From the NCBI GenBank assembly GCA_030847615.1, contig JAUMIR010000002.1:194415809-194479808 (forward strand): a DNA stretch of 64,000 bases, in the 5' to 3' direction. A program made the translations under genes and the position numbers. The stretch comes from Gambelia wislizenii. Its lineage: Eukaryota; Chordata; Lepidosauria; Squamata; Crotaphytidae. A model generated the notes under the pieces. That model was not told where the DNA came from, did no database searches, and worked only from the letters and a program-made list of their open reading frames with translations. Every line of letters starts with the position of its first letter. The stretch's first letter is position 1. Shown in pieces: positions 35,454 to 47,386 of the stretch.

Positions 35454-35860
35454 GCTATAATCCTAGTATTCAGGAAAATAACTTTTCAGATTGATTGATA
35501 TGTATTAATAAAAAATAACAGCCAACCAGTTTTTATTGCTTATAGCCAATGGCCATTACAGTCACAGAAAACAGTGAGAGCTTAATCCAAATAAATTAAT
35601 ACAAAATTTTGGTAATACAGATCACCATTAAAAAAAAACACTATTAAATTTAAGCTAAGAAATCCCCTTAGCAGTACAACAATATGTATATTTCCCTACT
35701 GAAGATGACCTTAGAATTGAAAGACACTTGAGTTACTGGAAATGTTTATTTCTATTCTATGTATGTTTGGATATTAGTTACTGATTATTATTATTTGGAA
35801 TTGCATTTCAGTCTGCATATCATTGTTTAGACTAAAACACACATTTTTTTAAAGCTACTA

Positions 35861-35896
<36 letters not shown>
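35861..35896 (+). repeat. (ATCT)9 microsatellite
   Basis: Nine uninterrupted ATCT units followed by a pyrimidine-rich tract. Confidence 0.9.
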
Positions 35897-35898
<2 letters not shown>

Positions 35899-35899
35899 T

Positions 35900-37333
35900 T
35901 CTCTCTCTTTCCTTTTCTTTCTTAAATGTATTCCAGGGCTAGACAGGCTATGGGTAAGTTATCTGAGGTCCCAGTGGCTTATGCCATTTTTGGCCTAATT
36001 TTGAAAGTTAATCTATAAGCAATCAGTTCACACTCCTACTTCTGATCTATAAATGCTCCAACATTTTACAGATGAAAACCTGGACATCTGTGGCCAAGCA
36101 ACATCAGAGGGTAGTCAAGATAGAAAAGTTATTAACGAGGAAGAACACACAGGCTAGGAGAGGCTGCAGCAGTTTGCTTCTGCCAGAGCCTACTGGGAAA
36201 GGCACAAATATGCCCCTGCCTCTCTTCTCCCCTTGCTGAGTTAATTGAGTACAAACTCCTTTTGCAGTTTGAGCTCATTTTTCAGGAACTGAAGTAAGCT
36301 GCTGACAAAGGGAAAAGTGGAGGAGGAGAGAAACTAGGACATTTTAAAAGCAGGTGAAAAAGTGGGATGACAGAGAATTCATCAGGTCTGGCCCTGCCAA
36401 ATCAGGACAATTGGAGAGCATGGACCTACTCCAATAGTGTGGATGGGTGGGTCAGGACTTTTGCGCAAACAGCTGAGTTTAATTTTAGAGGTTCTTCTCA
36501 TCTTATTAGAAGGACCCCCCAAATGCTGACATATTTTACTTTAATGTTCCTAGTGCCAATAACTCTTAGGAATGGGGAAAACCTCTGTACAAAAGCTGGG
36601 AAACTCAGGGCAGCCATGTGAAAAGGGAGTGTGGTCCTCTGGCCCAGACGGGGGCTCCAGGAGGACTGGATTCAGCCTCAGGATCTGAGGGTTCCCCACC
36701 AGTGCTTCCCTTTGCTTATCAGCCCGCTGGGTAAGAAGAAAGAGAGAAAGAAGCAAAAAAAGAAGGAAGGCAGGGGTAGAAGTGGGTGTGGGAAAAGAAA
36801 TGATCCTGACCACATTATGTTCTGCTACCTCTTCTGCCAATATGACACACACACCCCAATTGCCTCCAAGGGACTGTGGCTTTCAACAACAAAATATCAC
36901 CCTATCTTGAGAGAGCTGTGGTCTGATGTTGTCAGGGACTTTTTATGCTGAACTCAGCTCCACTTTCCATGAACAAGGCAGTGCTTTGCTAGCCAACTAG
37001 CCCAATAAAAGTTCAGCCTGCACAAAGAACTGGCACAACAATGAGACATATAGTCATCTGCACCTATTAAAAAGGTAAGACACCCTTCCACAATTCAGCC
37101 AATTGCTTCCTTTGCCAGAAAGCAGCTTTCCAGGATGAATGTGCATACTATACAACTTCTTATAATGACACAAACCTATAGGAAACCTGACACCACTTGT
37201 TAACTGTTTAGATGAGACGAACAAAAGATGGGAGCTCATTTTAGTATTAGTTGCTCATTGCCCAGAGATTTAGAGAGCTAGAAGGCTTCTCAGTATGGAG
37301 ATGAGAGAAAAAAAATATTTTCTGTCATTATAT
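35900..37333. other. Intergenic, no gene seen
   Basis: No repeat family or coding sequence was recognised with confidence. Confidence 0.4.
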
Positions 37334-38135
37334 ATTCTTGCTATCCTCTCCATTGACGCCCCCTTGTCGCGGGAGAGAGGCTTGCTTACCCTAATGATGT
37401 TTTGAGCTATGCTGGCAGTAGCTGCCACTGGGCGTCTCCCATGCCAGACAGGTCAAAACCGAAGGGTCTGACAAAGAGCGTCAAAGGGCAGGATGGGCTC
37501 TCTAGCCTTATGGCAACTATCCTAGGAGAAGGAAAACTCTAATCCCAAATCTGGTCAGATGGTGCTCGTCCAACCCTGTAAAGTCAACCATCTAAGAGAA
37601 GGAAACTCTAATCAAACCTACGACCCGAGGACCTCACTGCTACCGTACATGCTTGCAAGGCTAGAGCAGATGAACCTTTTGTTTAAAGGGTGAGGCCAGT
37701 TCTGTGCATGCTGTGTTCCACCAGAAAAATCCATTGCACAGGCTTGAAGGACAAATCCAATTCCGAAAAATCCCTATAGTGATAGGCGAGGGATGAAACG
37801 GCAGGTGTAAAGATGCACTGGAAGCCACAGACCCAACCCTGCATGCAGGCGGTTCAGGACTTTGGTCACTCGAGGCTGACCCGGGAGATGACAGTCTTGT
37901 TCGGCAGCATCCTGAACAACCAAGCAGCCTTTTTTAAAGAGAGCACTGCTTGCTCCATATGGAGAGGGGCCTAGAAAAGGTGGCCTAACGAAAGCTCATC
38001 CCCAACTACCTGGTTGGCTAGCCGTGGCCAACGGGCATCTTCTGATGCGGTCAAATCAAGGCAAAGAAACAATGGCACACACCAGCCTCCAAAGGTGTAA
38101 ATAAACTGACGCTTGCATGCTGGAACATCAGAAGC

Positions 38136-39338
38136 ATGCAAGACTCTGAAGATAGTGGACAGCCTGAGCGTCGTTCTGCTCTAATAGCCCATGAACTATC
38201 ACGACTTAATATTGACATCGCTGCTCTTAGTGAAGTTCATCTCCATGAGGAAGGCAGCCTTAAAGAACACGGCGCCGGCTACACACTTTACTGGTCTGGC
38301 AAACCCAAAACTGAAAACATCTTTCAGGAGTAGGCTTTATGATTAAAAACTCCATTGCCTCCAAACTCGAAACCTTGCCAACAGGACATTCTGATCACAT
38401 TATTTCCTTATGCCTCCCCATGTTGTTCTCTTCAGTATATATGCCCCAACTATGCAAGCCTGTAGAGAAATACAAATTCTACACAGACCTACGCCACCTC
38501 ATACAAAGAGTCCCTGTAGGAGATAAAATTATTATCCTTGGTGACTTCAATACCAGAGTAGGAAAGAACTCTGAAGCCTGGAAAGGTGTCTTAGGCAAGC
38601 ATGGTGTTGGAAATTGCAATGATAACGGATGCCTCTTGCTAGAGTTCTGTGCAGAACAACAGCTGACTATTACAAACACAATCTTTCAGCAGAAAGACAG
38701 CTTGAAGACAACCTGGATGCATTCCCGATCCAAACATTGGCACCTCATTGACTATGTTCTAGTCCGTCAGAGAAGCATTCGCAATGTCCGCCATACTCGA
38801 GTGATGCCCAGTGCAGAATGCCAGACAGATCATCGCATCATCAGATGTAAACTAAATCTTCATCTTAAGTCCAAACCTAAGAGGGGTGGCATCTCAAAGA
38901 AGAGACTCCAAGTCAACAATCTTCAACAAGCTACCATGAGAGACAACTTCCAGGCAAACCTGCAAACAAAACTTGAAGACCATCCTATAGATCCTTCTCC
39001 TACAGTGCTTTGGCAACATATCAAAAACAGTATCCTCCAGTCTGCAGAAGAATCCCTCAGGTTCTCCCACAAGAAAAATCAAGACTGGTTTGATGAAAAC
39101 AACCAAGAGATCCAGGAGCTGTTGGCAAAGAAGAGAGCTGCTCACCAGGCATACCTCGCCCAGCCAACTTGCCATGTAAGAAAAGCAGCTTTCTGTCTCA
39201 CATGTAGTAAACTTCAACAAAAACTCCGAGACATGCAGAACAAGTGGTGGATCAATATAGCAGAAAAGACACAACGTTGTGCAAATCTGGGGGATTCTAG
39301 AGGACTTTATGAAGCTCTTAAGGCAGTGTTTGTACCTA
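38136..39338 (+). pseudogene. RTE-like LINE endonuclease region, broken
   Basis: The frames contain ALSEVHLHEEGS (the catalytic Glu region), IIILGDFNTRVGKNSEAW (Asp-x-Asn), HWHLIDYVLVRQR, and AECQTDHRIIRCKLN (Asp-His), the ordered motifs of an apurinic/apyrimidinic endonuclease. A frameshift and stop near 38331 separate the first 66 codons from the next frame (38339 on). The linker DWFDENNQEIQELLAKKRAA precedes the RT. The frame is then cut by the CR1 insertion at 39344. Confidence 0.85.
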
Positions 39339-39343
39339 CTTAT

Positions 39344-39542
39344 AGAATCATAGAATTGTAGAGTTGGAAGAGACCACAAGGGCCATCCAGTCCAACCCCC
39401 TGCCACACAGGAAATCACGATCAAAGCATCCCCGACAGATGGCCATCCAGCCTCTGTTTAAAGACGTCCAAGGAAGGAGACCCCTCCATGCTCCAAGGGA
39501 GTGTGTTCTCCTAATGTTGAGGTGGAATCTCTGTTCCTGGAG
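39344..39542 (-). mobile_element. CR1 3' end inserted in the LINE
   Basis: Read on the - strand: GGTGGAATCTC region, GGAGTGTGTTC inverse, and a 3' end of GTCTCTTCCAACTCTACAATTCTATGATTCTA. It is flanked by CTTAT on both sides (39339-39343 and 39543-39547). The LINE frame resumes after it. Confidence 0.8.
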
Positions 39543-39543
39543 C

Positions 39544-41411
39544 TTATCAGGTCCAAAGCTCCTTATACAGTACAGATGGTCAAACATGAATTACTGATAA
39601 GGCCTCCATCCTGAATCGATGAGCTGAACACTTTCAAAGTCTTTTTAGTGCCAACCGAGTAGTCCAAGGCTCAGCTATCCAACATATGATACAAAAACCA
39701 ATGAAAAATGAATTGGACATAGCTCCCACTTTGGAAAAGACCCTTAAGACCATACAGCAGATGAAAAACGGCAAGGCAGCTGGGATTGATGGAATCCCAC
39801 CTGAAGTTTGGAAACATGGAGGTCATGTACTCCACGGTAAATTCCACAAACTCCTTGTGAATTGCTGGGAAAAAGAGGAACTGCCATCACCACCCTGTAC
39901 AATAAAAAAAGGAGCAAAATCCGATTGCTCAAACTATCGAGGCATAACACTGTTCTCTATTGCTGGAAAAATCCTTACAAGGATACTCCTGAACAGATTA
40001 GTTCCTGCTATTGCAGAAGAACTTCTTCCTGAAAGCCAGTGTGGCTTCAGAGCCAATAGGAGTACTACATCTATGGTATTTGCCCTTAGACAATTGCAAG
40101 AGAAATGTAGAGAGCAGAACAAGGGTCTCTATGTAACATTTGTCGACCTCACCAAAGCCTTCGACACTGTGAGTGGAAAAGGTCTGTGGCAGATCCTGGA
40201 AAGACTAGGATGTTCCCCCAAATTCCTCAAAATTATTATCTTGCTACACGAGAGCCAGCGTGGTCAAGTCAGATATGGCAATGCTCTTTCAGAGGCCTTT
40301 CTAATAACTAATGGAATGAAGCAAGGTTGTGTTCTTGTTCCAACTTTATTTACAATCTTCTTCAGCATGATGCTCCAAAGGGCTACGGCACAGCTTGAAG
40401 AAGACGGCATCTATACATGTTACCGTACTGATGGTAGCTTGTTTAACTTAAGCCGTCTGAGGGCTTGCACTAAGACGCTAAAATATCTAGCCCGTGAGCT
40501 GCTCTGCAGTGCCTAACATCCTGCTTCGCAACAGCTGCAGAGCTGTTTGGGCTGGAAGTCAACCTGAAGAAAATGGAAGTTCTCTACCAGCCTGCACAGG
40601 ATGAACACCACATTGCCGTCGGGAAATCTGTGCTTAAGTCCGTTCAGCAGTTCACCTACCTGGGAAGCATCATCTCCTCAGATGCCAAGATTGACAAAGA
40701 GATCGATCACAGATTAGCAAAGGCATATAGCGCATTTGGAAGACTCTACAAAAGAGTCTGGAGTAATAAACACCTGAGGCGAAGCACAAAAATCAGTGTG
40801 TATAGAGCCATTGTACTGTCTATTCTCCTTTATGGGGCTGAAACATGGGTCACCTATTGCCACCACTTACGACTCCTAGAACAATTTCATCAGCGCTGTA
40901 TACGCACAATCCTAAATATACACTGGACTGACTATGTGACGAATGTTGCTGTCCTTGAGCAAGCAGGGATCACCAGCATTGAAGCCATGATATTGAGAAC
41001 ACAGCTGCGCTGGGCAGGGCACATTTCTAGGATGGAGGACCATCACCTCCCCAAAATAGTACTTTACAGTAAACTTGCCACGGGTCAGTGTAAGAGGGGC
41101 GCTCCAAAAAAGTGATTCAAGGACTCCCTGAAACAACATCTCATGCTCAGCTAAATTGATCACCAACAATGGTCTTCCCTGGCCTCACATCGGGAGGCAT
41201 GGAGACGCACTATCCACAATGCTGCAGCCTTATTTGAGAACTCACGCTGAACAAGTCTTGAAGAGAAACGACAATGCAGAAAGAATCACAACCCGGAATC
41301 ATCACAAGGAGACCTTCTGCTGTGCTTTCTGCAACCAGATTTGTTTATCTCGGATTGGCCCTTTTAGTCATCAGTGCGCTTGCAGAAAGCGCGGAATGAG
41401 TCCTTCCTGAA
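39544..41411 (+). pseudogene. RTE-like reverse transcriptase, core deleted
   Basis: The frame from 39686 shows GKAAGIDGIPPEVW, ESQCGFRANRSTTSMVF, TFVDLTKAFDTVSGKG (motif A Asp) and NGMKQGCVLVPTLFTIFF (motif B). At about 40500 the sequence passes from ARELL directly to LQCLTSCFATAAELFGLEV in another frame, so the segment that should carry the FADD catalytic pair is absent. From 40573 a frame continues with VQQFTYLGSIISSDAKIDKE and LYGAETWVTYCHHLRLL, then KK stop at 41113-41115. Further stops lie at 39580-39630. Confidence 0.85.
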
Positions 41412-41433
41412 TCTTCGTTTGCAAAGAAAAGCC

Positions 41434-41474
<41 letters not shown>

Positions 41475-41484
41475 TTCTTGCTAT

Positions 41485-44400
41485 TTAATAATGACTGGCA
41501 AAAACAATTTACTCTGGACAGACTGTTGTATACTAAACAATGTAACTGAGAAGCTCTCCATCTCATATCACTATGCTTTGCTGGGTGGTTGTTTTCATGC
41601 AACTGTTGGAGGGGGAGAAGCCACTCCCTTTTAATTAATATGAATTAATACTTTTAATACTACTGGCAATGCTCACTAGCTGTCTCCTCCTTTTTCAGTC
41701 CTAAGCAAATGCAGAAAGATTTCCAAGCGGGGAGGACAAGTAAAGTTGGGCACACTGCAAGGAAACACAATTCCTGCAAAGGCAGCAAAGCCTAAGTAGA
41801 GAGATATCCATTCCAGAAGCTAAACTGCTTACTAGTCTTGTGGATGAAAGGTGATAAGAAGCTTCCGTGAAGCCATTCACTATGTAGCTCTTATGGGAAT
41901 GTTGCATTGCCTCTCCCCTGGCCTTCTCTGGCTTCTGTCCAACCACATGCTTTTAGTGTTAAAATAAACTATTGCAAAAGAATGTGTTTGTATACATACA
42001 CAGAGGACCTGGGAGTGGGGTGGACAGGGAAAGCATGGGAGGTGGAACAAGGATGAAGCAAGAACGTGCTTGTACTCCTACACTAGAAGAATTATCTTAG
42101 TCAAGCTGCTAGCATTCAGTTTGTGTAGCTATTTTAGCCACCTTTTTGCAGACTTTGCTTGCTACAAGTTTTCATGTTTCATCTTGAATAGGAAGATGGA
42201 GAAACAAGATGTTACGTTCCCAACATTCATGTTTTCAAAAACATGCAGTAGAGGCAGAGCCTTCAAAAATCTATTTGGCCACAGCTTCCTGTATGATGGG
42301 CAGTCATATCAGAGGAAAACTCATGGCTTCTACAAATGAGTAAAGAGGCACCTGGAATGTTTGTATTGACTTTGTGGCACTTCCTGTGCTTTCCTCGATT
42401 GTGTTGCCAACACACAGCTTTAACTAGGGGATAAGTCAGTTCAGCTTGAATGGCAAGTTCAGGTGGCCACCGGGTGCATGACCAGATTGATTTTCAGTTT
42501 GTAATGAGTAACTTTTTCCACACAGCACGCTGAAGGCTGAAATTTGATCTGGCCCATATGATAGAGCAAAGGAACAATTAACCACAGCTAACTGTAAGCC
42601 ACATCTAGGTTCAGGGCTCAAAATGCCAATAGACAGTTGAAACTAAAGCAGAATCCCTATTTTATCCAAGATTGGGAGGCGGCATCCAATTTAACCATCC
42701 TAGCAGAATACTACAGGGCAATTTGTGGATTAGTTGCCCATGATTGATTGTTTTAACTAAAAATTTCCAGGAGTAACTTTTATTAGTCTGGTGGAGGGAA
42801 AACATTAGATTCTCATGATTCCCTAAAAAATAATTCACTTTAATTGTTAATTGTGGTTTTAGAACTATTTTAAAGAGGAATTTGTTTTAATTATTTTTAG
42901 CCATAATTGTCATGTTTTAATTTTTTTAACCTATTGTACAATGCCTCAGTGATTTGAGAGGCAATAGACAAACGTCTTAGACAAACACATTTATTAAGTT
43001 GTTGGATCTTGTGGATTACAGTCCATTTAATCAGATCTATGCAGAGTTATTTTGCTGTTGGCTCCCCTCAACGAACACACACTTGCCAAATGAGAATAAT
43101 AGTCCCTGCATCTGCCAAAGTGGAATCTAATTCATAAAGGTTTATGCCAAAATATGTTTGTTAGCCCTCAAGGTACCACAGGTCTTTATTTCCCTTAAGA
43201 CCGAAGAAACATGCTGCCCTGCAACCATAGGCAGCTGCTTCAGATGTATTGCTGTTTCCTCCACCAACGTGGTGACCTCCACATGATTTGACTACAACCT
43301 CCATCATCCCAAGCTATCATGGCCAGTGGGCAAGGTAGTAGTAATTCAACTACTGGCTACCGCACTCAGAACTCTTCATGCACCTAACATGTTCCAAAAT
43401 GAAACTTACAGTTATAATCTGTTTTTCCCATGTGACTCATGCAGAGAGTAGCAACTGTCAGCAGCCACATAGAAGGCCTCTCAGCCTGTGGCAGTGCAGC
43501 CAAGAATCAACACAAGATAACTATGACCTTTGGCTGCTGTGGCTTGATAAGAGCACTGTAACGTGAATTAATCCTAACTGAATACACCAGGGTGAGGCTT
43601 CTTCTATATTCTTAATTGTCCACCCCACACAATATTTCTGTTTCATATTTAAAGGTGTCTCTCAATACAAAGCAAGGCATAAAATACACCTGATTTTTTT
43701 GCGTTACTGCATCTTCAGGCAGGCCCAACAAAATAGCCTCAGTAGAAAAGAAAGGGGGGGGGGAGAGAGAGACATGGAATCAGCTGTATATGGGATAATC
43801 TGATGCCAAATACACAGAGCGTACTTATGAAAGAGCAGAGCATTTGGGGTCTTGCTTCTGTCAGCCCCCATTGCTTCCTGAACAGAACACATATCCAGTC
43901 TGGTGAGGGCAGAGAGGCAGTAAAGGAGCCCTGTTAACCAGCCTATTCACTGCAGTTCTTCATATTGCCCCATAACATCGTACATTAAATACCTGAGCAC
44001 ATCCAGCCCTGAAGCAAGAGAAAATAGGCATCCCTGAATCAAAACAAAGTCAGCCCAATGGAAGGCCAACAGCCCAAGCTGTTCAGCCTCCCTGCTATGC
44101 CGAGAGCAGCAAGTGCTTTCTGTGTATGGCTGCATGTATAAAGAAAAAAAAACCACAATCCCTTGCCAGCGGGTAGATGAATAGCTGCATTTCACTCACT
44201 CTGTTGCTGCTGCATTTCCAGGGATCTTAAGTTTACTCGGTGGACAAATCGAGACAACCAGCAAACACAAATGCCAGCATTCATGCACTACTGTTTCAAA
44301 TGGCCTGTTTTAAGATGTAATGGTGTTAAGGAGGAATAGTTGTGCCCAGGTTTTATTGGTCAGAGCAGCTAATGTTATGCGATGTGCAAAACAAATGTCA

Positions 44401-44530
44401 AAGACACCAGGGCAAATAGGTGGACTTAATTTTTTTTAAAAACCCTAATATACAATTAAAAAGGGAAATAGTTGTACTGGGAAGATTTCTGTCTGCTATT
44501 TTTTTAAAAAAACAGGGGTAAAGTAAGTAA
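41485..44530. other. Intergenic, no gene seen
   Basis: AT-rich unassigned sequence. A degraded palindromic fragment (GACTACAACCTCCATCATCCC) lies near 43290. Confidence 0.4.
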
Positions 44531-44539
44531 AGTAAGAAG

Positions 44540-45362
44540 AAAATCAACTCATTTGAAATGTCGTGGTGAAGAAGAGTTCTACAGATAACACAGACTGCTA
44601 AAAAACGAATGGGTCTTAGAGCAAATCAAACCTGAACTCCCCCTAGAAATGATGATGACTAAACTGAAGTTATCATACTTTGGACATATTATGGGATGAC
44701 GTGACTCCATTGGAAAAGACAATAATGTTTGGTAGAGTGGAAAGGAGTAGGAAAAGAGGGAGACCACACTTCTTGTTATTGTGTGCCTTCAAGTTGTTTC
44801 TGGCTTACTATGATTCTAAAGCTATCACGGTTTTCCTGGCAAGATTTCTCCAGAGGAGGCTTGCCTTTGCCTTCCTCTGAGGCTGAGCATGCGATTTGCC
44901 CAAGGTCACCCAATGAGTTGCCATGGCTGAGTGGGGATTCAAAACCTGATCTTCCAGAGTCCTAGCCCAACACTCAACACACCACACCAAGCTGGCTCTG
45001 AGATACTTCAGGTAAAATTCCTGATGTAAAAAGGGGAAAGAGGAAAAATCCAAAAGATGAGGGTATCATGAAGGTAGAGTATTCTGAAGCAAGGAGCACA
45101 TATTTTTCTGCAGCAATTACTTAACTTTAACTTGTATATATTTTGCACCATGATTGGTTCAAACAGTTGATCACATGCTACTAAAGAAAAAGAAAACTCT
45201 TTCAATTCTACACCACACTACAGGTGGATTGATTCAATCAATGAAGCCATGGCCCTGAGTTTGCAAAACCTGAGGAAGACAGTATATAAATGACCAGGGA
45301 TCCTAGAGGATCATAGGGTTGCAATGAATCAAAGTCGACCTGACAACAAATAACAAGAAACA
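44540..45362 (+). mobile_element. BovB LINE 3' fragment with an internal insertion
   Basis: The frames include ATGGGTCTTAGAGCAAATCA (WVLEQIKPELPLEMMMTKLK), SYFGHIM, RGRPH, then after the insertion YRWIDSINEAMALSLQNL, the C-terminal BovB/RTE region. It ends TCAAAGTCGACCTGACAACA, the usual BovB 3' end (GAGTCGACTTGACGGCA type). Stops and frameshifts are present. BovB is well known as a horizontally transferred LINE abundant in squamates and ruminants, so it supports the host assignment. Confidence 0.8.
44771..45211 (-). mobile_element. Chimeric SINE insertion with about 213-bp 5' extension
   Basis: The 8-bp duplication ACCACACT lies at 44763-44770 and 45212-45219. Removing the insert and one copy restores the BovB frame (RPHYRWIDSI). 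The left half (44771-44998) is a - strand Squam1-like SINE with its 3' end at the left. The right part (44999-45211) lies 5' of the SINE head and is not part of the SINE family. Confidence 0.7.
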
Positions 45363-46488
45363 AAAAGTGCAGCTAGACTGGAGTGGTATAAGCAATAGTT
45401 TGCACTATAGTTCTACAGTAATAATCTTTTTAGGACACAAAAAGGTACAGTAGGTATGGAAGAGAATCATGACACTGGCAACAATGGCACAGGCAGTCTC
45501 AATATGAGGCCATGATATGTGTCACATTTTACAGAACACTCTACCAATTATACAGTTTGTGGAAAGAGAAGAACTGTTCATGCTGATACCATATCCTTAT
45601 TTGCAAAAGTGAGAACACCTGCAGGACCAGGAATCTTCAGCTGGGGCTGGGAAGAGTGGAACAGGATACTGGTTTATGTTACCTCCTGGATCTGGTAGGC
45701 AGCTGCCAGCATGCTAGACATTAAAGAGGCAAAATTTGTTCTCCCCCCCCCTCTCTTTTAGCAATTCTGAAGGGAAAGAAAAGCGGGGGGGGGGGACCAC
45801 GAAATCCAAGCCTACCATGTTATGGCTATTGCAAAGTCCAAAATGACAGTATAAGACAACTGTCTGGTGATCCTGAGCAATAAAAAAATGTCTTTGGATA
45901 AACTGTCTCTCCAGATTTCAGTCAAAGGAATGATGCATACATTCTGGTAGATCACCTGATTTGTCAATGACTCACAGTTTAGTGTGTGTACCATTGCCCT
46001 TGCAAAGCATTGTGTTTGAGGAAAGAAGTGTGTTGTCTGTGGCATTTGATCTTTCATGACTCAGTCAACACATGCAAGTTACCAAGTGACAAATTTGCAT
46101 GTGTGAATCAACCCCTAGAAGAGAGATTCACCAAACACAAGACTTGCACTTTAAACCTTGACAAACAGTTCTCATATATGCACCCATGCATATTGCTGCA
46201 GATAAGATGCCAGGTCCTCCTTCAGGAAAGGAGTCAAGATTACAAGCAAGAATTACCTAAATTCAGGGCTACGTGTGTTCAGCACCTTCATAGGCACTCT
46301 GTGCAAAACAGAATCCCACACTGGACACGAAGCACTTCATCCTGACAGTAGAACATCAGCTTCACATGACTATAGAGGCTGCAACAGGTTAAGCATTCAG
46401 TATACAGGTCCTTAGTACTTGTGCCTACACGTTTGGAAATGTGGTACATTGGACTTGTCTCTCTGTAATCAAGCAGGAGGGACAATCT

Positions 46489-46815
46489 CAATAGGGCCCA
46501 TTACAGGAGACGTTGCTGATTCACCATCCACTGATTAAAAAATCCACAGTTGGCAACGGGGGGGGGGCGTGCACGGGGGAGGGACGGGAGGAGAGATCTC
46601 GCCTCCCTTTTCCCCTGGGATTGCCCCCATGGCGAGAATGGCAACAGGGGCGAAAGGAGAGAAGATAAGGTCTTGCCTCCTTTCTCCCTCGGGATCACCC
46701 CCCAGGATCACTCCCGTGGCAAGAATGGCGATTGGGGAGTTCACTATTATCTGCGGATTTCATTATCCATGGGGGCCCCTGGAACCAATCCCCTGCGGAT
46801 ATGGGGGCCCTACTG
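46489..46815. mobile_element. Pogo-like MITE with internal GC-rich duplication
   Basis: Ends are CAATAGGGCCC and GGGGGCCCTACTG. The right part CGGATTTCATTATCCATGGG, CTGGAACCAATCCCCTGCGG is the family end. The interior repeats GGAGAGATCTCGCCTCC / AGATAAGGTCTTGCCTCC with GGGATTGCCCCCATGGCGAG / GGATCACTCCCGTGGCAAG. It is related to 63238-63568. The target dinucleotide reads CT on both sides rather than TA. Confidence 0.65.
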
Positions 46816-46991
46816 CTCTAATTATAGTCCAAAACAGTAACTTTCTCAAGTTCTACTGTTTCTGGCACAACATATGAGACAGCTCTGTATTTCTGTTGTT
46901 CTTTTCATGGATGCAGACTCAAAAGCCTTGCAGTACTCAGGCAAAGTGAAGATCCCAATGCTCTGCATAGCTTTCTAGGAACACACTGTAT

Positions 46992-47378
46992 CAGTGGTTC
47001 TTAACCTGTGGTCTCTGGACCCTCAGGGGGCTGGCGATGTCTTCACAGGGGGTCCATGAAGGCTTGAAGGCTGCTTGGCCCACCTCCTCCCTGCAGTGGA
47101 GTGGCCACATGACAGGAACCAAGACAAAAGCTGGCTGGCCTGGCCTGCGCATTGCCATTCATTCTGCTCTAGCCACAAACTTGCAGGAAGAAGCAGGAGA
47201 AAAGGTTTCCCTCCCCTCCAGTGCCTCTGAGGGAAGGTTTAATGGCTGGTGTAATTGTATTAGCAGCAGTAGCATCACCACCACCATCTTTTAAAATATT
47301 GAGTTACATTTTGGGGATCCACAGCAACAAAAGATACTTAATGGGGATCCCTGGTAAAGAAAAGGTTAAGAGCCACTG
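46992..47378 (-). mobile_element. hAT-like non-autonomous element
   Basis: Ends CAGTGGTTCTTAACC and GGTTAAGAGCCACTG. Flanks CACTGTAT and CACTGTGT match at 7 of 8 positions. Inverse-orientation relative of 18508-18871; this copy has better-preserved ends. Confidence 0.8.
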
Positions 47379-47386
47379 CACTGTGT

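Larger units (their letters stand above)
37345..41473 (+). mobile_element. Near full-length RTE-like non-LTR retrotransposon
   Basis: It is bounded by the 11-bp duplication ATTCTTGCTAT (37334-37344 and 41474-41484). The order is a 5' UTR (37345-38120), AP-endonuclease and reverse-transcriptase coding, a C-terminal Cys/His motif (CAFCNQICLSRIGPFSHQCA), and a (GA)n tail (41437-41473). An AP-type endonuclease plus a short microsatellite tail fits an RTE-like clade; it is clearly not BovB by sequence. Similar proteins are often annotated as craniofacial development protein 2-like. It is disabled by frameshifts, stops, a CR1 insertion (39344-39542) and a deletion in the RT core. Confidence 0.85.
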
